Shown here in pieces: positions 15,201 to 20,292 of a stretch of 20,292 nucleotides of DNA (within the stretch, counting starts at the first letter, position 1; each line of letters opens with the position of its first letter). The DNA comes from Verrucomicrobia bacterium UBA6354 (GTDB taxonomy: Bacteria; Verrucomicrobiota; Kiritimatiellia; RFP12; UBA1067). Made by a program: the position numbers and the translations under genes. The DNA lies in contig DJRS01000183.1 of NCBI GenBank assembly GCA_002440145.1, forward strand, positions 1 through 20,292, written 5' to 3'. Under the pieces are notes generated by a model. It was not told where the DNA came from and searched no databases. It was given only the letters and a program-made list of their open reading frames with translations.

Positions 15201-16978
15201 TCTTCGGGATCCGTGGAGCGGACGTGCTCTTCGTCTTTCCAGAAGATGTGGCCGCAGCCCTTTTCGGCGTCGCACATGAAATAGCCGCGGCAAGCCTCGG
15301 CGGAGGCGTTCTCCCAGGCGAGCGCTTCGCCGGAACGCACGTGCGGCTCGCTGTCCGATTCCTTCTTGTAGCCGCAGTTTTTGCCGCACGCGGTCATCTT
15401 GGCGTGGCTGTTTTCGTCCTTGAAGGAGCAGGAGACGCTCGCGCCCCCCTCGGACATGTCGTGCGCTTCGAGGTCGCCGGACCTGTCGCCGCAATATTCG
15501 CACGCGGTCTCGTTGGCGACCCAGTGGAAGTTGGCGTGCTCGGGCCATTCGGCGTCGGAAGGCGCGATTTTCTCGCGGTACGGGGTCTTGGACTTCTTCG
15601 CGTGCGGCGTGGCGTTTTCGTGCGACCAGTCGCCGCACGCACAGCAGCAGTGGTCGCCGCCGGAGCGCGTCGACTGCGCATCCGCGAGATGTCCGCAGTC
15701 GTGCCAGTCCGCGTGGTTCTCGCGCGTACGCTCGCCGTAGAGCGTATATTCCGTGACGTTGCAGTTGTCGCATTCGCAGTGGAGGCATTCGGTCTTGGTC
15801 GCCTGGGCGATCTGATGCTTGCCGTCGCAGGTCTGGCAGGGGAGGACGCATCCGTCGCCGCCGGAGCATGGGGAGCAGTCGACGTGCCGGCAGACGTGGT
15901 TCACGCCCGAGCGCGACCAGCCGCAGTTCCGCACGCAGTAGACGCCGCGCGTAATCCAGCCTGTGATGTGGCCATCCTTGCCGTAGACGTACTCCTTTTC
16001 GCCGGACGCGTCCTTCTCGTGCGCTTCGATCCTGGACTGCTCCTTGCAGACGCAAAAGGCGCGATGCTCGTATTCGTTGAGCATGGCGCACGCGCCGCCC
16101 TCGAAGTCGTGCTTGTCGCAGAAGAGCGCCTTCCGGCAGTTTTTGCGGCATCTCTCCTGCCAGAAGTTCACGAAAACGAGCGCCTCGTCCATCGCTTCGG
16201 ACCACGCTTCCGACTCCTGCAGTTCTTCCCACGAGGGCGTTATGGCCGAAAGGAGCGGGTCTACGTCGCCATCCTCGCCCAGCGTGCACTCCATGTAGTG
16301 GTACGTGCCCTTCGGCGTCTTCTTGACATATCCGGCGCCGTTCCCTTCCCACGCGCCGACATCGAACCAGTTGCCGAGCGCGTCCATATCCGCCCTTGAG
16401 CGGTCGCCGTACATTTCGGCGAGGTCCGCGGGCAGTTCGACATCCTCCACGGATTCCCACTGGTGGCCCGAACAGTAGCAGGCGCATTCGTCGTCGCATT
16501 CGTGGGAGGGATTGGGCATTTCGGCAAGGTCCGTGCCGATCGTGCCGCCCTTGTACTCGCGCACGTAGGTTTCGCCGTCCGCGGTGGTGAAGCGCGTATG
16601 TTCCCACACGACGCGGTCGAGCCAGACGGTGAGATGCCCGTTTTCATCCAGGTCCGCGCCGCTGCGCGCGGCGGCGGCGCGGGTGCGCCGGGCGACGCGG
16701 TGCGTCGAGTTGGACGCGGGGGGAACGACGCCGACGCGGAAGGAGACGGAGATGCGCGTTATGTTCGTGGCGTCCGAATACGCGCCGGGCACGTAGGCGG
16801 AGGAGGCGGAAAACGTGACGGACTTGTCGGCGTTCGTCACGACGGTCGCCGCGGGCGCGCGGATGCCCGCCTTGGCGATCTGGCGCAAGACCCAGGCTTC
16901 GGAAGCCATCCGCGCGGGCGCGGCGCCGAGCATGCCGGCCGCGCAGGCGGCGGCGAAAAACGCAAGGAGTTTCTTCAT
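12236..16978 (-). CDS. Giant secreted Cys-rich repeat protein with C-terminal BspA-like LRRs
   Basis: A 1580-aa protein. The start at 16978 is chosen because it overlaps the upstream stop (ATGA) and gives a Sec signal peptide (MKKLLAFFAAACAAGMLGAA); upstream in-frame starts would read through the neighbouring gene. After a beta-rich part (about 25-150), residues about 155-1295 hold roughly 115 Cys by my count. Short modules recur: H-x(n)-CGCxCG at about 716, 811, 899, 1007, 1103 and (CSCRCG) 1178; each is usually followed by 'LHxW...CxCxCG', then an 'H...CxCxC' and 'HK...CxxxCxxC'. The super-repeat is about 90-100 residues. Residues about 1310-1580 carry BspA/LRR_5-like units with 'GCTNL' and 'GCTSL'. 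No membrane anchor or sortase motif is seen. The Cys pattern suggests dense disulfides or metal binding outside the cytoplasm. Function unknown; adhesin, metal-binding surface fibre or toxin carrier are possibilities. Confidence 0.85.
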   Translation of the reverse strand: MKKLLAFFAAACAAGMLGAAPARMASEAWVLRQIAKAGIRAPAATVVTNADKSVTFSASSAYVPGAYSDATNITRISVSFRVGVVPPASNSTHRVARRTRAAAARSGADLDENGHLTVWLDRVVWEHTRFTTADGETYVREYKGGTIGTDLAEMPNPSHECDDECACYCSGHQWESVEDVELPADLAEMYGDRSRADMDALGNWFDVGAWEGNGAGYVKKTPKGTYHYMECTLGEDGDVDPLLSAITPSWEELQESEAWSEAMDEALVFVNFWQERCRKNCRKALFCDKHDFEGGACAMLNEYEHRAFCVCKEQSRIEAHEKDASGEKEYVYGKDGHITGWITRGVYCVRNCGWSRSGVNHVCRHVDCSPCSGGDGCVLPCQTCDGKHQIAQATKTECLHCECDNCNVTEYTLYGERTRENHADWHDCGHLADAQSTRSGGDHCCCACGDWSHENATPHAKKSKTPYREKIAPSDAEWPEHANFHWVANETACEYCGDRSGDLEAHDMSEGGASVSCSFKDENSHAKMTACGKNCGYKKESDSEPHVRSGEALAWENASAEACRGYFMCDAEKGCGHIFWKDEEHVRSTDPEDKCRCAQCKDFQFPHDYGTDACGNRVCTACQTADPAKPETHKGAVNNGDVHACACGRESEAHIWGTMYIKSEAAGAIVLEMTCVASSWGGGGCGAKLEKTVSGLPATCDPENGIHVPDPLGVRCGCDCGEYDATAPADDFKLHLWPDGDCRCLCRAMHKPKTGGACPKVCAACQTHAATEGTLLDAYVFEDAVPVVVKITQANAAEYHESFEPAKATHCGCRCGAVTPATDIPAFHYKMPNSCRCYGDGTGGKWHFRLPEAGCENVCRIKVDGESHRAAQADAEETATLVPATEDDHTAIGRDGLVCGCKCGEWGENGKPISSTSPLHAWGDHSCVCRCGARTTRPASDPAELHGYSAQDCLCDCKTMHKTPGGSAYCPNVCAGKCNYVYKAQTGVAAGLKATESDHTKTLFDECGCKCGKITAPAPESPLHNHASGKCLCWCGKTKNPEPGRHEYLANACVCVCGVYHKGAQQSGCTRICATCKRLVTDTLASAPDADKTSHTRAANACGCACGEFGAGDYPPDMFWGFHAGRYPEVGKECLCSCGAAHVGFDPSECPQACRVCGWNANLTKDGKTIHTFDEGSCSCRCGRCKEHGFDDDKCVCWCKETSRLHRMEEVSRTLKSETTCQICHGTIRTYHVTDKCERCGYKTERDESTPHGAHNTHPPQACYGDCPCTSCGCDACYYGYGTCVTCGEVCGEESGGTTDDPPGKIPAGHENLSAADVAALLTSWNGKDLKVLDGDDPVYNIEPNAFRNTFGTKNDIRALNFNFVTNVGDAAFKDAFAGCTNLQSVSFTNLRVVSSAAFENAFKGARVDLRLPKLAGTAMTASFDDETKGCGFAGAGIRRFQADVFGGSGGGLLMGCTGLEEAVFPKLGTVGHYMFYGCTSLTNVVIPKAALVQREAFAYCTSLKTLDFPGKTIGDYALHGSGIVTINAPNLSEPSPGIVFNWYHGGGGGPSRVTVNYANGSTVYDPNVSTNIAQTATGQ

Positions 16979-17445
16979 TTCGTTATCCCTTCCTGTTCCA
17001 GCGAGAGCGTGATTTCGCCGTCTTCGTTCGCTTCGGCGAGCAGTTTGTGGTAAAGGCCGGTCTTGGGGTTGCGGATGTAGGTGTCTTCGGGCACGAGCGG
17101 TGCGTCTTGCCCGTCGGCGTTGAGGACGGACGGCTCGATCTGGAGCGTTCCCGAGCCCAGCCAGACGGACGCGCCCTCCGCATCGCGGGCGGTGATGTGG
17201 TAGCGCGTCCGGCCTTCGTCCGGGAAGTGGAGGGGGGAGGCGTAGACGCGCACGTCGTTGCCCGGCACGCGCACGCCCGTGGCGACCGACGGTGCCGTGC
17301 CGCCGGGGCGGCAGAAGTGCATCTGGACGTTGTCGAACGCGGCCGGGACGCCGCGCACGAGCGCATAGAAGGCGGAAGCGCGGCCGACACGGACTTCCGG
17401 CAGGCCCAGGTCCGTGCACGAGGGATTCAGGACGATGGTTCTCAT
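16975..17445 (-). CDS. Small phage-structural-like protein, first gene of the Cys-rich operon
   Basis: A 156-aa protein starting MRTIVLNPS and ending EQEGITK, whose TGA stop overlaps the next ATG. I do not recognise a named family. The sequence is rich in short beta-strands: 'VRVGRASAFYALVRG', 'NVQMHFCRPGG', 'RVYASPLHFPDEGRTRYHI' and 'ASVWLGSGTLQIEPS'. This suggests an immunoglobulin-like or baseplate/tail-type sandwich. It closes with 'YIRNPKTGLYHKLLAEANEDG', the style of phage tail or fibre-associated proteins. There is no signal peptide, unlike its partner. No ribosome site is obvious before the ATG. Upstream in-frame codons translate the intergenic repeats and are not part of the protein. 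It may be a structural or chaperone partner of the giant protein. Confidence 0.65.
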   Translation of the reverse strand: MRTIVLNPSCTDLGLPEVRVGRASAFYALVRGVPAAFDNVQMHFCRPGGTAPSVATGVRVPGNDVRVYASPLHFPDEGRTRYHITARDAEGASVWLGSGTLQIEPSVLNADGQDAPLVPEDTYIRNPKTGLYHKLLAEANEDGEITLSLEQEGITK

Positions 17446-17476
17446 ATCTATGGTTGACGGGTCAAAAGGCGGGCGC

Positions 17477-17498
17477 GGGCCGCAGGGGACTGCGGCCC
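17477..17498. repeat. Perfect 9-bp palindromic hairpin upstream of the minus-strand operon
   Basis: GGGCCGCAG (17477-17485) and CTGCGGCCC (17490-17498) flank a 4-nt loop. Read on the minus strand it is 'gtaggggccgcagtcccctg' followed by the second arm, the form of the GTAGGGG-type palindromic elements found between genes in many bacteria. It lies about 30 nt before the ATG at 17445 and could shape the operon leader. I see no convincing promoter for that operon. Confidence 0.7.
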
Positions 17499-17562
17499 CT
17501 ACCGTGGGGGCGGCAAAGAGGGGATGGGGCAGACAGGATGGGCAGGAAGGAGAGGGGGATTG

Positions 17563-17766
17563 GCCGTGGAGATCGGGAGATGGGGGAGAATGGGGAGAGA
17601 GTTTTAACACAGAGGCACGAAGACACAGAGACACAGAGAAGAGGAAGAGATTTTAACCGTGTAGAGTATGTAGAATATGTAGAGAGGGGAGCACCCCATC
17701 CTGTTAATCCTGTCTAAAACACAATTCTCTGTGCCTCCGTGCCTCTGTGTCTCTGTGTTAAAATCT
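17563..17766. repeat. Cluster of dispersed repeat modules, partly inverted
   Basis: Four modules occur here. A 19-bp 'gccgtggagatcgggagat' at 17563-17581 recurs exactly at 20257-20275. 'acacagaggcac' repeats at 17601-17640 have an inverted partner at 17725-17766, so the two arms (40-42 bp) can pair around an 84-bp centre. A 38-bp module at 17652-17689 ('tttaaccgtgtagagtatgt' at its start) recurs exactly at 20205-20242. A 'taatcctgt' module at 17698-17721 recurs at 19-42 and, inverted, at about 20152-20184. The following 17767-17920 shows nothing I can name. Confidence 0.85.
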
Positions 17767-17920
17767 ACCCCCTTCCCCATTCTTCCCGACCGATCCCCCT
17801 TTTGGTCCGCTTTACAGGGACAAGCCGTTACATCAAACCACAGGATAATCATAAATCATCACTCATCTTAGGCTAAATCGTACTCTTTTCGCCGAATATG
17901 CTGAAATATAATCAATTGTA

Positions 17921-17950
17921 TTGCTTATCTGAAGCAAAATATGCTATAAT
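17921..17950 (+). promoter_or_regulatory. Promoter of the ATPase-RloB cassette
   Basis: TTGCTT (17921-17926), 18 bp, TATAAT (17945-17950). The predicted start is near 17957. The ATG at 17951 would lie upstream of it, so the ATPase must start at 17984, leaving a leader of about 27 nt. The upstream 80 bp are AT-rich, as is usual for a strong promoter. Confidence 0.7.
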
Positions 17951-17983
17951 ATGACGCATTCAAACCAATACGAGACGCCGAGT

Positions 17984-19318
17984 ATGATTCGTTCCTTTGA
18001 GATTCGCAATTTCAAGTCCATCCTAGACCTACGGATAGACCTAACCTTTAATGAGGGCAAAGCCCCCCCGCGCACCTCAGAATCCGAGACGCTACCTTTT
18101 CTCGAAACCGGTGACGCAAAAATCAATCGCTACACCCCCGTCCTCGCGATCTACGGGGCCAATGCCTCGGGGAAAAGCAACCTGGTCGAAGCTTTTCAGT
18201 GCTTCTGCACCCTTCTGCGGCAAGGCGTAGCCAATAACCTCTATAAGCCGAACAAACTCAACAGGAAATACAATTCCTGCACCTTTAAGATTACCTTGGA
18301 AATAAAAAAACGCCGACTCGTCTATGAGATGGTGTATGATGCCAACCGCATTCTCCTGGAAGCGCTGTCCGAACAGTCCGCGTCGGCGCAGAGACCGCCC
18401 AAGACTCTGTTTCGCATTGAAAACGGAGGCCCGGAGCCTGAAATAGACGTGGACGCCGTTGCCATCGCCGCCTATCCCGCACAACGTCTGAAGGAGGCTG
18501 TCCGTGTCGAATGCTCAAATGCCGACGGAAACATGACGCGGCCGTTTCTCTGGTGCCTTGTCCGCTCGTTTGGAGGATTGTTCCCCTTGGCGTCCGATGT
18601 CTGGAAGGAAATACAGGAACGCCTGCATATATTCAACCGCAACGAGTTCTTCCTCTCCCAAGGTGTGGATCTGCTTGCGGGTTCGGACTCCGATGAAGAG
18701 CGGAACAAAGCGATTGAAAAAATCGTCGTATTGCTGAAGAAGTTTGATTTTGGCATCCAGAATATCAGCCTCTCGCGGCAGCATCTACCCAAGGCCGACT
18801 TCAAGTTGCCGCGCGAGGGGGGAGATTTCCTCCCCGCCGAAGGCTGCATCTACAAAGATGATGAAAAAACGATTTTGGTGGACGAATTCACCTCGCGTCA
18901 TTTAGACACAAACGGACAGCTGGTCCCGTTCAAATTCATGTTGGAAGAATCGGACGGAACAAAGGTGATCGCCGGACTCCTGGGCATCGCGCTGTGGGCG
19001 CTGGAGAACGGGAAGACCATCATTATAGACGAATTGGACCGCTCGCTCCACCCCTTCGTCCTTATCTCTCTCATTCGGCTGTTCAAGTCCAGGCGCTACA
19101 ACCAGTCCAACGCACAAATCATTTTCACGCTGCATGATCCGACATTGCTGGACGAACATCACATGCGCATATCGGAAGTCGCGATTGTCAACAAAACGCT
19201 GAAAGGCGGCACGACCTGCAAGCGCATTTGCGATTTCGAGGGTGCGCGCAACGTTTCAAACTTCCGCAAACAATACCTCGAGGGCGTATTCTCGGGGATT
19301 CCCTACCCTTACATTTGA
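17984..19318 (+). CDS. AAA15/AAA21-family ABC-type ATPase (RloA-like), probable defence sensor
   Basis: A 444-aa soluble ATPase. It opens with 'MIRSFEIRNFKSI', the usual start of SMC-like AAA15 proteins, and the upstream promoter excludes the earlier ATG at 17951. Motifs: Walker A 'GANASGKSN' (58-66); an ABC-like signature region 'EESDGTKVIAGLL' (about 322-334); Walker B 'TIIIDELDRSLHP' with D349/E350; and the H-loop H384 in 'TLHDP'. The C-terminus 'YLEGVFSGIPYP' is typical of the family. It is followed after 12 nt by an RloB-like TOPRIM gene. This ATPase/TOPRIM pairing resembles RloA-RloB (first named from restriction loci) and is analogous to PARIS AriA-AriB, where the ATPase senses phage and releases the nuclease. 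A defence role here is inferred. Base composition is visibly less GC-rich than the flanks, suggesting transfer. Confidence 0.85.
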   Translation: MIRSFEIRNFKSILDLRIDLTFNEGKAPPRTSESETLPFLETGDAKINRYTPVLAIYGANASGKSNLVEAFQCFCTLLRQGVANNLYKPNKLNRKYNSCTFKITLEIKKRRLVYEMVYDANRILLEALSEQSASAQRPPKTLFRIENGGPEPEIDVDAVAIAAYPAQRLKEAVRVECSNADGNMTRPFLWCLVRSFGGLFPLASDVWKEIQERLHIFNRNEFFLSQGVDLLAGSDSDEERNKAIEKIVVLLKKFDFGIQNISLSRQHLPKADFKLPREGGDFLPAEGCIYKDDEKTILVDEFTSRHLDTNGQLVPFKFMLEESDGTKVIAGLLGIALWALENGKTIIIDELDRSLHPFVLISLIRLFKSRRYNQSNAQIIFTLHDPTLLDEHHMRISEVAIVNKTLKGGTTCKRICDFEGARNVSNFRKQYLEGVFSGIPYPYI

Positions 19319-19330
19319 CAAGATCCCGCC

Positions 19331-19927
19331 ATGCGACTGCGACGACATTATCTCGTTATTTGCGAAGGCGCATCCGAGTTCGCCTATGTCCAGGAACTCG
19401 GCAGATTCCTGAGCGAAAACGACATTCCTCTCGCCCTGAGTGCCCACAATGTCGAAAGCGGCAACTTCAAGACAATCAGAAGATATTGCCGCAAGTTCAT
19501 CAAAGGCAAGAAGAATGATGCCTTGGTCATGTTAGACTACGACATTTACTTCCGGAACGAGAACGGCAACAACGACCTTTACCGGGACAACAAAGACAAG
19601 CTGCCGCTGTTTTGTTTCCAACACTTCAATTTCGAGGATTTTCTGCTTATGCACTATCCGGCGGATCTTCTTGCGCGTTGGCGTACGCACATGGAGTCCT
19701 CAAAACATTTCAGCACGCCCCTGTCTGGAGAGATCTATCTTAAGGAATTCAGGCAATTTGTTGCAGCCAATGAGGAAGAATTGGAATTCGTCGTCCCCTA
19801 TCATAAGGGCGACATGCCCTTTGTACTGACAAAAGAGAAATTGCGGAATCTGTTTGCGAACAATACGCCCGATGCTTTGCCGAAATCCGGGTTTGCAACC
19901 TTTCTGCAAAAGCAAATACCGTTATAA
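19331..19927 (+). CDS. RloB-like TOPRIM-fold protein, probable effector nuclease
   Basis: A 198-aa protein, second gene of the cassette, 12 nt after the ATPase stop and with no clear ribosome site. The TOPRIM-type acidic residues are visible: E12 and E16 in 'VICEGASEFAYVQEL', then D69 and D71 in 'LVMLDYDIYF'. These are the E...DxD set that binds Mg2+ in OLD-family and RloB-like nucleases. 'FQHFNFEDFLLMHYP' matches the RloB stretch normally of the form N-x-FE-x-W-x-L-x-H. The length agrees with the RloB family (about 200 aa). By analogy with AriB of PARIS, it may cleave a nucleic acid when freed by the ATPase, causing growth arrest or abortive infection. The target is not predictable from sequence. 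Confidence 0.78.
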   Translation: MRLRRHYLVICEGASEFAYVQELGRFLSENDIPLALSAHNVESGNFKTIRRYCRKFIKGKKNDALVMLDYDIYFRNENGNNDLYRDNKDKLPLFCFQHFNFEDFLLMHYPADLLARWRTHMESSKHFSTPLSGEIYLKEFRQFVAANEEELEFVVPYHKGDMPFVLTKEKLRNLFANNTPDALPKSGFATFLQKQIPL

Positions 19928-20151
19928 CGCGTTCTTCAGCAGAAAATCAGGGGGAGGAGCGGGACCGAAAACGGGAAAGCCCCGACTCTCGCCGCGTCCG
20001 TACTATTTGTCCCGTTTTTCATGGTTGAACCTCCAATCCTATCGCCCGTGCAAATCTGACGGAGACTCTATTTTATCAGATATAAACGCCAAAGCAACCC
20101 GTCCCACAATTTTATCAGTTGTATCTGACAAAACCCCGCAACGAAACGGAG
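19928..20151. other. Non-coding stretch after the RloB-like gene
   Basis: No credible gene is seen. The stretch holds several copies of 'tttatcag' and 'atctgac' in both orientations (about 20054-20130) that could form weak hairpins, and otherwise nothing I can name. Confidence 0.5.
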
Positions 20152-20156
20152 GTTTT
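20130..20156 (+). terminator. Candidate terminator downstream of the ATPase-RloB cassette
   Basis: AAAACC plus CCG (20130-20138) pairs with CGG (20147-20149) and GGTTTT (20151-20156), with one bulged A and an 8-nt loop. It is about 200 nt after the RloB-like stop. The T-containing arm is part of the stem and the following run is not T-rich, so this is a weak call. Confidence 0.25.
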
Positions 20157-20292
20157 AGACAGGATTTACAGGATGGACAGGATTTAGGGGGGTAGGGGGG
20201 AGGATTTAACCGTGTAGAGTATGTAGAATATGTAGAGAGGGGGCCTAACGAGTTTAGCCGTGGAGATCGGGAGATCGTGGAGAATGGGGGGC
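20152..20292. repeat. Second cluster of dispersed repeat modules at the window end
   Basis: The inverted 'ttttagacaggatttacagg' module (20153 onward) is followed by the 38-bp module at 20205-20242, identical to 17652-17689, and the 19-bp module at 20257-20275, identical to 17563-17581. The cluster continues beyond the window. Together with the copy at 17563-17766 it flanks the ATPase-RloB cassette. Confidence 0.85.

Larger units (their letters stand above)
10247..17445. mobile_element. Putative integrated element downstream of tRNA-Pro
   Basis: The interval runs from the tRNA-Pro 3' end to the start of the convergent operon. It contains phased direct repeats, a tyrosine recombinase and three translationally coupled accessory genes. 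A tRNA followed at once by a same-strand integrase is the classic layout of a site-specifically integrated island. I searched by eye for a second copy of the tRNA 3' end further right and found none, so the right boundary is unknown. It may lie in the repeat patch at 17460-17770 or outside the window. No replication, capsid or conjugation genes are seen. Confidence 0.45.

Noticed and set aside
12239..16399. Open frame of 1386 codons on the plus strand, antisense to the Cys-rich gene
   Set aside because: It is the mirror of a very GC-rich, Cys/Gly/Ala-rich gene and has low-complexity Arg/Ala/Val composition, no domain and no ribosome site. The minus-strand frame has a signal peptide, repeats, LRRs and exact ATGA overlaps.
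16979..17419. N-terminal extension of the Cys-rich protein beyond the ATG at 16978
   Set aside because: The extension overlaps the neighbouring 156-aa gene in another frame and would bury the signal peptide; the ATGA overlap marks the real start.
17563..17766. CRISPR array
   Set aside because: The repeats are of mixed type, adjacent, partly inverted and not separated by regular unique spacers; no cas genes are present.

Overview
The window reads as a high-GC chromosomal segment from a Gram-negative, outer-membrane bacterium, most likely of the PVC superphylum (Kiritimatiellota or another Verrucomicrobiota-like lineage). This placement is an inference. It rests on an outer-membrane export lipoprotein and beta-barrel, the short 'acacagaggcac' and 'taatcctgt' dispersed repeats that I associate with that group, an integrase with an NQLRH active-site box, and a secreted Cys-rich/BspA-type LRR giant protein. 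No marker gene in the window settles the phylum.

Region 1 (about 215-8010) is an exopolysaccharide assembly and export operon behind a near-consensus sigma70-type promoter. It holds a Wza/GumB-type export lipoprotein, an unknown secreted helical protein, an outer-membrane beta-barrel, a Wzy/WaaL-like polytopic membrane protein, and a Wzc-like chain-length regulator fused to a BY-kinase with Tyr-rich tails at both ends. A type-2 argC overlaps the end of the kinase gene. No glycosyltransferases or flippase are present, so repeat-unit synthesis must be encoded elsewhere.

Region 2 (8003-10246) is housekeeping: tatA and uvrC in a one-base overlap, a hairpin-rich 3' region, then a promoter and three tRNA genes (Arg-ACG, initiator Met-CAT, Pro-GGG), all with encoded CCA.

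Region 3 (10247-about 17445) looks like an integrated element. Directly after tRNA-Pro come three TAGGAC repeats spaced exactly 10 bp apart, then a tyrosine recombinase. Convergent to it is a three-gene minus-strand operon with two ATGA stop/start overlaps: a 156-aa protein of phage-structural flavour, a 1580-aa secreted protein with about 115 cysteines arranged in H...CGCxCG / CxCxC repeats ending in BspA-like leucine-rich repeats, and a 151-aa protein resembling the phage-linked barnase/EndoU/colicin/RelE-like nucleases. I regard this operon as the most novel content of the window.

Region 4 (17446-20292) starts with a patch of dispersed and palindromic repeats. A visibly lower-GC two-gene cassette follows: an AAA15-type ATPase and an RloB-like TOPRIM protein, a probable RloA/RloB-type defence pair related in design to PARIS. 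The cassette has its own promoter and is flanked on its far side by another copy of the same repeats, suggesting an insertion hotspot.
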